Below are positions 55,482-64,000 of a stretch of 64,000 nucleotides of DNA, one piece after another. The position numbers and the translations under genes were made by a program. The stretch lies in the NCBI GenBank assembly GCA_958295955.1, contig OY282420.1, positions 2,060,435 to 2,124,434 of the forward strand. The letters run 5' to 3'. The first letter of the stretch is position 1, and every line of letters begins with the position of its first letter. The notes under the pieces were generated by a model. That model ran no database searches and was not told the DNA's origin. It saw only the letters and a program-made list of their open reading frames with translations. This DNA is from an uncultured Bryobacterales bacterium (GTDB lineage: Bacteria > Acidobacteriota > Terriglobia > Bryobacterales > UBA6623).

Positions 55482-58400
55482 TCAGGCAGCGGCGCGGTCG
55501 GGGTCGCTGCCGTACCATACCAGCAGAATCCACCGCGAACAGTTGTCGAGCAGCACGTAATAGGTCGGTAATACGACCAGCGTCAGCAGCGTCGAAGCCA
55601 TCAGGCCGCCCATCACGGTCCGCGCCAGCGGGAAATACCTCATCTCGAACAAGCCGCCGCTGCCCCAGGCGAGCGGAATCAGTCCGACGATCGTCGTCGC
55701 CGCAGTCATCGCGATGGGCCGCAGCCTTTCCGCACAGCCGCGAAGAATCGCCTCTCGGCGCTCGAGGCCGGCGCGGCGCAGGTTGTTGATGTGGTCGATC
55801 AGCACGATTCCGTTATTGACGACAATGCCGACGAGCACGATCATGCCGACCCAGGCCATCGCATTGAACGGCGTGCCCGTGGCGAGCAGAAAAAGCGCTA
55901 CCCCGACGACGGCGAAGGGCATGGAAAACATGATCGCGAAGGGATGGAAAATCGACTCGAATAACGCCGCCATCACGAAATAGACCATGACCAGAGAGAG
56001 CATCAGGTTGAACGCGAACTGAGCCTCCTCCTGGTCGTTCTGCTGCGTCCAGAAGCTGTATGTCCAACCGTAGCCGGGCGGGTACGACAACGAGTCCAGA
56101 ACCTCTTGCATGGCCTCGCGCCCTTCGTCGATCTTGCGGCCGATGAATGCGGCCTGGACATAGGTGTACGTGCGCCTGTCTTCGCGCAGAATCCCGCCGG
56201 GAACCTTCTCCAGACGGAAGTCTGCGACCTGCTCCAACGCAATCTGCTCTCCGTTGGGTCCGCCGCCGACGATCACCGACTTGAGATCTTCGATGCTCTG
56301 CATGTCTGCCGGGTGAAGCCCGACCCACATTTCAGTCTCGCCGTCCGCGGTGCGGAATCCTCTCATGCGGCGGGCCCGCACCGTCATCCCCAGCACCTGT
56401 CCCACCGTCTCGGCGGAAATGTCGTATTTGCGGGCCACTTCGCGCTTGATCCGAATCTGCACCTCGCGGCGCGCGTCTTCGAGTCCGGCGAAGACATCGC
56501 CGAATTGTTCCCGCTCCATGAGCTTCTGCCTGGCCTCGGCGGCGAGGCCGCGCAGCACGGCAGGGTCGTCGCCGTAGATATTCGCGCTCACCCACGATTC
56601 GCTCTGCGCCCCCTCCTGCCGTCCGGGCTTGATCTCGGCGCCGGGAATCACCGGCAAACCTTCGTCGATCTTCTTCCTGATAGCGGGCATTTCCGTTGCC
56701 GAAATCACGTTCTTGTCGAAGTAAACGCGGGTCGAAGCGCTGTTGTTCGAATAGGTCGTCATCGTCGATTTGATCTTGAATTCATCCTGGTTCGCCAACA
56801 GAAAAGCTTCGATCGGACGAACGTAGTCCGCCTCGATCTTGGCGTAGTGATAGTTTTCCGAGAAGTCGTAGTTGATCCGCAGCTCGCTCAGTTCCCGGGC
56901 GTCGGGCGTGGTGTCGGGAACGACCTCCATCAGCAGATAAACCGCGCCGGCCAGCATCGCGGGCGCCATGAGCAGGCCCGTGAGCTTGGGCCAACGCAAG
57001 TGCCAGCCTACCCAGGCGAGATATTTCTCGGTAAGGCTCGTTGGCCCCCGGCCGCCGGGGTTGCTTCCGCGAACGATCTTCGCTGCCCAGCGCGCAGGCG
57101 CCAGCAGCGTGTTCGCCAACGCCGCCTCGAAGCGGGAGCGCCGTTTGACATCGATATCCAGAAACCGCGCGAGCGCCAGCGGAATCAAGGTCAGAGAGAT
57201 GAACAGCGAGCAGGACAGCGCGAATATGATCGACAGACCGACGTGTCCGAGCATGATCGAAAGCTGGCTTTCGGAATCGAACAGCAAGGGCACGAAGATA
57301 ATCATCGACGTCGCGGTGGCCGCAATCACGGCCATCGTCACCTCGCCGGCGCCGATCACCGCGGCGTCCTTGCGCGCATCGCCCCTTTCCAGCTTCTGAA
57401 AGATGGATTCCAGCACGACGACGGCGTTATCGACCAGCATGCCCGTAGCCAACATCAGCCCCATCATCGAAAGCGTGTTCAGCGTTTGCCCGTTCATGTA
57501 CAGAAAACCGATTGCGGCAACGATGGAAAAGGGAATCGCCAGACCGATCGAGAGACTGGCGTTCAGCCGCCGCAGGAAGAGAAACAGCACCAGGACCGAG
57601 AGCGCGGCGCCGATAACGCCGGCCTTCAGCAACTCCACCAGACCCTTGTAGATTTCGTCGCCGGCATTGTGCCACCACATGACTTCGAAACCCTCGAGCG
57701 TCGGGTCGTTCTTCCATTCCTCGGCGAGCGCCATGATTTCGTCGACGGTATCGACGGTATTCGCTTCCGATGTTCTCTGCACCCAAAAGCCGACAGCGAA
57801 TTCGCCGTTCAAATGACGCCCGTAATCACGGTCTCGTTCGTCGTAGCGGATGTCGGCGATGTCGCTCAGCACGAGTCCCCGCGAGTTGACGGGAAAATTG
57901 CGCAGATCGTCCAGCGAGGTCATGCTTCCCTTGGCCACGGCGGCATAGCGCATGCCGCCGTCTTCCACCTGACCGAGCGAGACGTTCAGATTCGAGCTGT
58001 CCAGCGCGCGGAACAAACGGCCGACGTCGATGCCGTAGCGCTTGAGGTCGTCGAGCCGCAGATAGATATCCACCTGCTTGCGGTCGGTTCCGTAAAACTC
58101 GACGTTGCCGACTCCGCGGATGCGTTCCAGAGGTTTCTGTATCTTGGCGTCGAGGAATTCGTAGTCCGCCCGCAGGTCGCGCTTTGCAGAGATCGATCCC
58201 TCGACGATGGGGATCTCGTCGGTGTTGAAATTGCGAACGTGGATGAGCCGCAGGTCGCTGGGCAGGTCGCCGCGGATGCGGTCGATTTTCTCGCGGATTT
58301 CGGCGCGCAAGATCTCGACATCGGCCGACATGCCGCAAAAAATCTCGATCTGGGCGGCATCCTCGCCGGTCCGGGAGCTCATCCGCTTGACCCCCGGAAT

Positions 58401-58658
58401 GGTCGCCAACACTTCTTCCAAGGGCTTGGTAATCGACTCGAGTATCTGTTCCGGGGTGGCGTTGGGATACGAAGCCCATACGAAAAGTATCGGCGCGTCC
58501 AACCTGGGGATCAGCAGCAGGGGAATCTTGGACAGAGAGATCAGCCCCATCAGCACGATCGTCACGAAGATCATGCAGATCGTGACGGGCTTGCGGATGG
58601 AGAAAGCCGCCAGCCTGCGGCCGCCGGCATCGGCGCCCTGATTTACCTGACCGCTCAA
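55482..58658 (-). CDS. RND efflux permease (HAE1-like), second of two
   Basis: A 1058-residue inner-membrane proton-driven exporter with two sets of membrane helices and two large periplasmic loops. The TM4 motif is TGMLVDNAVVVLESIF; the second Asp of the usual pair is Asn. Helix region VGMIVLVGIVVNNGIVLID in the second half is typical. TTG start at 58658 preceded by AGAGGAA, 8 bases after the upstream permease stop. Third gene of the adaptor-RND-RND operon. Substrate unknown; multidrug or lipid-like export are both possible. Confidence 0.93.
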   Translation of the reverse strand: MSGQVNQGADAGGRRLAAFSIRKPVTICMIFVTIVLMGLISLSKIPLLLIPRLDAPILFVWASYPNATPEQILESITKPLEEVLATIPGVKRMSSRTGEDAAQIEIFCGMSADVEILRAEIREKIDRIRGDLPSDLRLIHVRNFNTDEIPIVEGSISAKRDLRADYEFLDAKIQKPLERIRGVGNVEFYGTDRKQVDIYLRLDDLKRYGIDVGRLFRALDSSNLNVSLGQVEDGGMRYAAVAKGSMTSLDDLRNFPVNSRGLVLSDIADIRYDERDRDYGRHLNGEFAVGFWVQRTSEANTVDTVDEIMALAEEWKNDPTLEGFEVMWWHNAGDEIYKGLVELLKAGVIGAALSVLVLFLFLRRLNASLSIGLAIPFSIVAAIGFLYMNGQTLNTLSMMGLMLATGMLVDNAVVVLESIFQKLERGDARKDAAVIGAGEVTMAVIAATATSMIIFVPLLFDSESQLSIMLGHVGLSIIFALSCSLFISLTLIPLALARFLDIDVKRRSRFEAALANTLLAPARWAAKIVRGSNPGGRGPTSLTEKYLAWVGWHLRWPKLTGLLMAPAMLAGAVYLLMEVVPDTTPDARELSELRINYDFSENYHYAKIEADYVRPIEAFLLANQDEFKIKSTMTTYSNNSASTRVYFDKNVISATEMPAIRKKIDEGLPVIPGAEIKPGRQEGAQSESWVSANIYGDDPAVLRGLAAEARQKLMEREQFGDVFAGLEDARREVQIRIKREVARKYDISAETVGQVLGMTVRARRMRGFRTADGETEMWVGLHPADMQSIEDLKSVIVGGGPNGEQIALEQVADFRLEKVPGGILREDRRTYTYVQAAFIGRKIDEGREAMQEVLDSLSYPPGYGWTYSFWTQQNDQEEAQFAFNLMLSLVMVYFVMAALFESIFHPFAIMFSMPFAVVGVALFLLATGTPFNAMAWVGMIVLVGIVVNNGIVLIDHINNLRRAGLERREAILRGCAERLRPIAMTAATTIVGLIPLAWGSGGLFEMRYFPLARTVMGGLMASTLLTLVVLPTYYVLLDNCSRWILLVWYGSDPDRAAA

Positions 58659-58666
58659 CGATTCCT

Positions 58667-61600
58667 CTAATCTCCGTCCGAAACGGCGCCTTCGAGGCGT
58701 CCGGCGAATGTGTTGACCCCGGCCGGCAACGCCGCCGCGCGGTCGGCCGGAACGATCGCCCTGCGGTCAAAAACGTCGTAAACCACCGGAATCAGGATCA
58801 AGGTCAACAGCGTCGAGAAGGTGAGCCCGCCCATTACGGCGAGGGCCATCGGCGCCCGCACCTCGTCGCCCTCGCCCCAGCCCAGCGCCATCGGGGCCAA
58901 GCCGAGCACTGTCGTCAGCGTCGTCATCAGAATCGGCCGCAAGCGGATCTGCGCCGCTTCGATCAATGCTTCGCGCTTGCTCCGGCCGGCGCGCCTGAGT
59001 TGATTCGTGTAGTCGATCAGCACGATGGCGTTATTCACGACGATTCCGGCAAGCACGATGACGCCCAGCAAGACCACCACGCTCACCGCGGCGCCCGTCA
59101 GCGCCAGCATGAGCACCACGCCGACCAGCGCCAGGGGGAGCGTAAAGAGAATGATGAACGGATGAATCAGCGACTCGAACTGAGACGCCATCACCAGATA
59201 CACCAGAAATACCGCCAAGGCGAGCGCGAACATCAAGCTGTCGTAGGATGCTTCGAATTCTTCGTTTTGTCCGCCCAGCGCGACGGTCGTGTTCAACGGC
59301 ATGCGGCCGGCGATCTCGGCGAGAGCGGCGCGGATGTCCGCGGATACGCCGCTCAGGTCGCGGCCGGCAATGCTCGCGCTGACGACCGCGGCCCGCTGCG
59401 ATCGAATGCGGCGGATTTCGCTGGGGCCGCGCGCGATCGAAACGTCGGCCACCTGCCGCAGGCGGATCGGCACGAATGCGCCGCCGGCGCCGTTGCGTTG
59501 CGGCGTTTGCCGTCCGGGACTCTGCTCTTGCTCCCCGCCCATGCCGTTCTGCGCGGCGGCCGCGGCGCCGGAGGGGCTGTTGACGATCAAATCGCGGATA
59601 TCCGAAACCGCGTCGCGGTCGCGCTCGCTCGCCCGAACGACAATGTCGATCTGCCTGTCTCCTTGGCGGTAGCGGGAAGCCGGATCGCCGCGAATCTTGT
59701 TCCGCAGCAGGGCGGCGACTTGATTTTCCTCGAGGCCGAGCCGGCTCATGCGGAAGCGGTCGAAGCGGATTTGAACTTCGGGGTTGCCCAAGCGGGTCGA
59801 GGTTTGAATATCGTAAAGCCCCTCGATGCGCCCCAGTCTTTCGGCCGTCAGCTTCGCGGCCGCGCGCTGATCTTCTACTTCGTAAGTAAAGATCTCGACT
59901 TCAACCGGCGTCTTGAAGCTGAGCAGCGTCGGCCGGCTGAACCGATGACTCACGTCGGGAAAACCGGCCAGTTGCTCGCGAATGCCCCCGATCGCTCGGT
60001 CTTCCAGCGTCTGCATCTCGCTCGATCCCGAGACGAAATCCACGAGGCGCCCGAAGTAGTGCGCCGCTTGACCAAGCCGGTCGAGGCCCTCGAGACGTTC
60101 GGAGGGCTTGGCCATGACTACGTGCAGCGTGCCGATGTTCTCTTCCAGGGTCCCCGAGGCGAACTGATTTTTCTGGCTGCCCCCGACGCTCGAGAATACT
60201 TTCGCCACCCCGGGGTAACGCCGGACGTTTTCCTCCAACTCCAATAAGACCGCGTCGGTGGCCTCGAGCGGCTTGCCCTCCGGCAGGCGGACTTCAAATG
60301 AAAACTCCCCTTGCGTCAACGGCGGAATCAACTCCCCTCCCAGGAAGCCGGCGGCAATCACAGACAACGCGACCGCTGCGGCAACCGCTCCCGAAACCGC
60401 CGTTTTGTGGTCCAACGACTTTTCAAGCCAATGAGGATAAGCCGCGGACAACCGCTCGAACGCACGGTCGAACCAGTTCAGGAAAGGCTCCAGGATACGG
60501 GCGACGGCCCGCCCGCAAAAACGCAGGCAGCGGCGGATATCGCGCAAGACGATACGCGGCATCGCCAGCGCGCCGAAGTGAATTCCGCGGGCGAGCGAGC
60601 CCCCCAAGCCGGAGCGGGGCGGCGCGCTCGTTTCCTGCCGCTCCTTGTCGAGCAACTCTTCCGCCTTGATCTCGAACGCCAGCAGCATCGGAATGAAAGT
60701 CAGCGCCACGGCGAGCGAGGCCAGCAGGGAATAGGTGATCGTCAACGCCTGATCGGTGAAGAGTTGCCCGGCAATGCCCTCGACAAAGACCATCGGCAGA
60801 AAGACCGCCACCGTCGTCAACGTCGAAGCGGTCACCGCCATGCCCACTTCGCGCGTCCCGCGATAGACCGTTTCGGCGAGGCCGGCGCCCGGCTTGCGGT
60901 GGCGGTACACGGATTCGAGGACGACGATCGAGTTGTCCACCAGCATGCCCACTCCAAGCGCGACGCCGCCGAGCGACATGATGTTCAGGCTGATGCCCGT
61001 CTGGTACATCAGCGCAAACGTCGCCATGATCGAAATCGGGATGGACGCGCCGATGATCAGCGTGCTGCGCAGGTGGCGCAAGAACACGAAAAGCACAAAC
61101 GTGGCGAGTATCCCGCCGAACAGCGCCGCTTGCAAAACGTTGCCGATGCTCTGGGAGATGAATTCGGCCTGATCGAATACGACCGCCGTTTCGACGGCTT
61201 GCGGAAACGTGCTTTCTTCCCGAATCCGGTCGAGCCGCTCGCGGACGGCCTCCGAGACGGTGACCGTATTGGCGTCGCCCTCCTTATAGACCGCCATCTC
61301 GACGCTCTCGTCGCCGTCATAGCGGGCAATGATGCCGCGGTCTTTCGCGCCGCGCCACACCCGGGCAACATCCTGGAGCAATACCTGACGCCCGTCGGTG
61401 TCTTGCACAACGATCCGGCGGATATCCTGCACCGTGCGGAATTCGTTGAGCATGCGGACGTTGTAGCTGGCTTCCAGGTCGTAAAGACTGCCGCCGGCCT
61501 GATTCAGGTTTTCGTCCCGGAGAATGGACGTAACCGTCGTAATGGGAATGCCCAACTCGGCGAGCCGTTTCTCGTCGACCTCGATGCGGATCTGTTCTTC

Positions 61601-62131
61601 GCGCCCGCCGGCCACCTTGACCGCGGCCACGCCGTCAAGCGCCTCGATGCGTTTCTTGAGCTCGCGCTCGGCGAGATCTCTCAGCCGGGCCAGACTCAAT
61701 CCCCCGTGAACCTGAATGCGCTGGATCGGGTCGTTCGACGGGTCGAAACGCAGAATGACGGGCTTCTCGACGTCCCGCGGCAACTCGACGAAATCGATTT
61801 TTTCGCGGACCTCCATGCCCGCAAGGTCCATGTCCGTATCCCAGACGAACTCCAGAACGATCTCCGATTGTCCGGGCCGCGAGGTGGAGCTGATGCGGTT
61901 CAATCCCGAAACCACCGCGACCGTCTCCTCCAACGGACGCGTAATCAGCGTCTCGATCTCTTCCGGCGCCGCGTCCTCGTAATCGGTTTGGACCGTTATC
62001 GACGGGTAGGAGATGTCCGGCAGCAGATTCAGCGCCAAGCGGTCGAGCGAGACCGCTCCGAACAACAGGACCGCCACGACGACCATGAAGACACTGACCG
62101 GTCTGTGAATGGCGGTGCGGACGGTGTTCAT
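58667..62131 (-). CDS. RND efflux permease (HAE1-like), first of two
   Basis: A 1154-residue RND permease, a little longer than AcrB (1049), with extra sequence after TM6 and a Gln/Gly-rich loop (GGEQEQSPGRQTPQRNGAGG) in the second periplasmic part. It opens TVRTAIHRPVSVFMVVVAVL and has GVGMLVDNSIVVLESVYRHR in TM4. ATG 62131 lies 7 bases after the adaptor stop. Paired with the next permease, it may form a heteromer like MdtBC (inference). Confidence 0.94.
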   Translation of the reverse strand: MNTVRTAIHRPVSVFMVVVAVLLFGAVSLDRLALNLLPDISYPSITVQTDYEDAAPEEIETLITRPLEETVAVVSGLNRISSTSRPGQSEIVLEFVWDTDMDLAGMEVREKIDFVELPRDVEKPVILRFDPSNDPIQRIQVHGGLSLARLRDLAERELKKRIEALDGVAAVKVAGGREEQIRIEVDEKRLAELGIPITTVTSILRDENLNQAGGSLYDLEASYNVRMLNEFRTVQDIRRIVVQDTDGRQVLLQDVARVWRGAKDRGIIARYDGDESVEMAVYKEGDANTVTVSEAVRERLDRIREESTFPQAVETAVVFDQAEFISQSIGNVLQAALFGGILATFVLFVFLRHLRSTLIIGASIPISIMATFALMYQTGISLNIMSLGGVALGVGMLVDNSIVVLESVYRHRKPGAGLAETVYRGTREVGMAVTASTLTTVAVFLPMVFVEGIAGQLFTDQALTITYSLLASLAVALTFIPMLLAFEIKAEELLDKERQETSAPPRSGLGGSLARGIHFGALAMPRIVLRDIRRCLRFCGRAVARILEPFLNWFDRAFERLSAAYPHWLEKSLDHKTAVSGAVAAAVALSVIAAGFLGGELIPPLTQGEFSFEVRLPEGKPLEATDAVLLELEENVRRYPGVAKVFSSVGGSQKNQFASGTLEENIGTLHVVMAKPSERLEGLDRLGQAAHYFGRLVDFVSGSSEMQTLEDRAIGGIREQLAGFPDVSHRFSRPTLLSFKTPVEVEIFTYEVEDQRAAAKLTAERLGRIEGLYDIQTSTRLGNPEVQIRFDRFRMSRLGLEENQVAALLRNKIRGDPASRYRQGDRQIDIVVRASERDRDAVSDIRDLIVNSPSGAAAAAQNGMGGEQEQSPGRQTPQRNGAGGAFVPIRLRQVADVSIARGPSEIRRIRSQRAAVVSASIAGRDLSGVSADIRAALAEIAGRMPLNTTVALGGQNEEFEASYDSLMFALALAVFLVYLVMASQFESLIHPFIILFTLPLALVGVVLMLALTGAAVSVVVLLGVIVLAGIVVNNAIVLIDYTNQLRRAGRSKREALIEAAQIRLRPILMTTLTTVLGLAPMALGWGEGDEVRAPMALAVMGGLTFSTLLTLILIPVVYDVFDRRAIVPADRAAALPAGVNTFAGRLEGAVSDGD

Positions 62132-62138
62132 GCGGGTC

Positions 62139-63353
62139 CTAGCCGTCGATCACGCGCGTCTTGTCGCCGTCTTTGAGATTGCCTTGGCCCGCTGTCACCA
62201 CCCGGTCGCCGGCCTCGATTCCGGAGAGGACCTCGTAGGCGGTGTCGTCCTGATAACCCAATTCGACGGCGCGCCGCTCGGCGGTGTTGTCGTTTGCGAT
62301 AAATACGAAAGTTCCGCCGTCTTCCTCGACAACCGCCTGCTTCGGAATCAGCACGACATCGTCGTGCGTGTCCGTCTCGATTTCCACCAGAACGAAGGCG
62401 CCGGGGCGGAAGTTGGCATTCGACGGCCGCAACTCGGTCGTCACCTTGACCGTGCCGGTTGCGTCATCGACGACGGGGCTGACGCGCACAACGCGGCCTT
62501 TGACCTCTTCGCCGCCGTCCATGCTCATGCGGATGACGGCCTTTTGCTCGGGCCGCACCCGCTGCGAGTCTTGCTCGGCCAGATGCACATCGGCGAATAG
62601 CGGCGTAAACACCCCTACTTTGAACAACTTGTCGGAGTTGCGCACGGTCTGGCCCAGTTCGACGGCGCGCTCCGTCACGCGGCATGAAAAGGGCGCAACG
62701 ATCCGCGTCCGCGAGATCAGCAACTTGACCTTGCGGATCTCGGATTCCAACTCCTCGATGCGGTGGTTCCGTTCCCGAACCGTCGCCGCCTCGACGCGCT
62801 GGTCGTGCAGCAAATCGTCGAGTCGATGCCGCATGGCGGCGACCTCGGTATCGCTCACCAGACCCTCGGCGAGCGCTTCTTCGTTCCGCTCCAGATCGGC
62901 GCGTTGATTCCTGATCTGCGTATCCGCCTTTTCGCGGCGGATTTCCGCCGATTCGCGTTGCGCCTTCGTCTGCGCCAAGCGCTGTTCCGCAAGCGCCAAG
63001 TCGATCTGCAGGTCGCGGTCGTCCAGGCTCGCCAGCAAACTCCCCTTGCGCACGAAATCGCCTTCTTCCACGGCCACCGAGCGGACAACGCCGTCCGCCT
63101 GACTCGTAATTTCGACCGCGCGCATGGCCCGCAGATTCGCCGTCGAGACCAGCAGGTCGGAGATCGCGCCGCGGACCGCCGGCTGCACCGCGACCGGAAT
63201 CGCAGCGCCGTTCTCTTTCTCGTCTTTGGTCTTGGCTTCGGCGGCGGCCGCGGCTTCCGAACCGTAATGCTGCAGGCCGTAATATCCGCCGGCGCCCAAA
63301 ACGGCCAAAAGCAGCAAAATCAGATATGCCTTGGCCCGATCGCTCATGCTCAT
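62139..63353 (-). CDS. RND periplasmic adaptor (membrane fusion protein)
   Basis: A 404-residue adaptor that couples the two downstream permeases to an outer-membrane channel. N-terminal anchor AYLILLLLAVLGAGGYYGL, linker rich in Ala/Lys/Glu, lipoyl half VEITSQADGVVRSVAVEEGD, coiled-coil, second lipoyl half TRIVAPFSCRVTERAVELGQ and barrel (RVRPEQKAVIRMSM). No TolC gene is adjacent; the TolC-family gene at 45.6 kb could serve. Two ATGs (63353, 63347) are possible. The 230 bases upstream hold no confident promoter. Confidence 0.93.
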   Translation of the reverse strand: MSMSDRAKAYLILLLLAVLGAGGYYGLQHYGSEAAAAAEAKTKDEKENGAAIPVAVQPAVRGAISDLLVSTANLRAMRAVEITSQADGVVRSVAVEEGDFVRKGSLLASLDDRDLQIDLALAEQRLAQTKAQRESAEIRREKADTQIRNQRADLERNEEALAEGLVSDTEVAAMRHRLDDLLHDQRVEAATVRERNHRIEELESEIRKVKLLISRTRIVAPFSCRVTERAVELGQTVRNSDKLFKVGVFTPLFADVHLAEQDSQRVRPEQKAVIRMSMDGGEEVKGRVVRVSPVVDDATGTVKVTTELRPSNANFRPGAFVLVEIETDTHDDVVLIPKQAVVEEDGGTFVFIANDNTAERRAVELGYQDDTAYEVLSGIEAGDRVVTAGQGNLKDGDKTRVIDG

Positions 63354-63583
63354 GCTTCTCCCGCCGCGCGAGTCCTTGCGCCGCGGCGTCTGTTAGGGAA
63401 TACGCAAACCCACCGCTGCTTGTTCCCCCTAAAACGACTGGGCCGTCAGTACTTGCTCTTACTATTGAGTTTGACGCAGCCACCGCCGATTCGGATGCAA
63501 AAATTTCCCTTGGCAACAACGGGGCGCGAGCCTGCGCGTCGAGCGCTGCCCGCCCAAGGCGTGTCGCCGCCGAACGGACGGCG

Positions 63584-64000
63584 CTAAACGCCCAACAGTC
63601 GCTTGAAAGGCTGTTGCCGCGCGACCGCCGCCAAATCCGGGTCCTTCCGGGCCAGTATCCGATTCTGCGGGTCGATCCGAATCGACCTCCGCAGGGCCTC
63701 GAAAGCTCCCTTCGCGTCGCCTGACAATACCTTCAAGACTGAAAGCGCATAAAGAGCGTGCGCGGCGTTGCGGTCCATTCTCAAGGCCCTGTTCAAGTAC
63801 GTTTCCGCTTCCTTGAGCCGCGAATCGTTGATGAGTTGCACCGCATAGTTGTAATGCTCTTCCACGGTCTTCAACCGGGGCTTGGCGCGCGCGGACTGCT
63901 CTTCGCAGATCCGCAGATAAACGCCCGCGCGGTGATTCAAGCCCACGTTGGGGCCGCCCGCAACCTTTTCGAGCAGCGCCCGCGCCCGACCGAACTGGCG
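63584..64000 (-). CDS. Tetratricopeptide-repeat protein (5' partial)
   Basis: The frame is open to the window edge, so the start lies beyond it. The visible 138 residues contain TPR units: VEEHYNYAVQLINDSRLKEA then AETYLNRALRMDRNAAHALY and SGDAKGAFEALRRSIRIDP. It ends RQQPFKRLLGV. An internal GTG at 63946 is not needed because the sequence upstream (RARALLEKVAGG) continues the helical pattern. Scaffold function; partners unknown. Confidence 0.8.
   Translation of the reverse strand, partial: RQFGRARALLEKVAGGPNVGLNHRAGVYLRICEEQSARAKPRLKTVEEHYNYAVQLINDSRLKEAETYLNRALRMDRNAAHALYALSVLKVLSGDAKGAFEALRRSIRIDPQNRILARKDPDLAAVARQQPFKRLLGV

Noticed and set aside
56106-62176. Very long open frames on the plus strand opposite the RND genes (up to 850 codons)
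   Set aside because: They mirror the GC-rich codons of strong RND genes and encode Arg/His/Gln-rich sequence with no family features.

Overview
The window is GC-rich, densely coding bacterial DNA from a Gram-negative organism: lnt, TolC, RND pumps, a heptose adenylyltransferase and a TonB-receptor-like barrel are all present. A GWxTD-domain protein, carboxypeptidase-regulatory-like proteins, Tat-exported sulfatases, an SMP-30 protein, a DUF2934 protein and cytochrome-fused quinoproteins together suggest Acidobacteriota, perhaps a Bryobacterales/Solibacter relative. This assignment rests on gene content only. A tRNA-Sec gene (selC) shows that the lineage decodes UGA as selenocysteine.

Layout. 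0-4.2 kb: two quinoprotein dehydrogenases, each fused to cytochrome c; the first is cut by the window edge. 4.2-7.7 kb: operon lipA-lnt-prfB on the minus strand, prfB with an intact programmed +1 frameshift site. 7.8-11.7 kb: rfaE2-mfd, overlapping. 11.7-13.3 kb: Tat-exported sulfatase. 13.5-18.1 kb: GWxTD protein, carboxypeptidase-regulatory-like outer-membrane protein, a small related protein and thpR. 18.1-19.9 kb: M2 metallopeptidase. 19.9-28.9 kb: accessory region with a PD-(D/E)XK nuclease, a second sulfatase, selC, a methyltransferase, an AT-richer pair (small protein plus frameshifted Clp-fold protease) and a 1361-aa type IIG-like restriction-methylase. 29.1-32.2 kb: SMP-30 protein and a large alpha/beta hydrolase. 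32.5-37.7 kb: glycogen cluster (GT5 synthase, glgP, DUF2934, glgC). 37.9-40.8 kb: trkA-trkH potassium uptake. 40.9-47.3 kb: tripartite export operon with two adaptors, a MacB-type permease and a TolC protein but no ATPase; the second adaptor carries a Gly/Gln-rich insertion with 81-bp tandem repeats. 47.3-50.8 kb: enolase-superfamily protein, folD and an Xaa-Pro aminopeptidase.

50.8-55.5 kb is a decaying accessory segment. It holds gene remnants, two tandem-duplicated secreted proteins, a frameshifted Cys-rich secreted protein and a deleted alcohol dehydrogenase. Most of it lies between two direct copies of a 51-bp repeat. 55.5-63.4 kb: RND operon with one adaptor and two permeases. 63.6 kb to the end: a partial TPR protein.

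The least explained parts are the 51.3-55.4 kb repeat-bounded segment, the ATPase-less export operon with its low-complexity adaptor, and the nuclease/protease/restriction genes around selC. No CRISPR array, transposase or rRNA was found.
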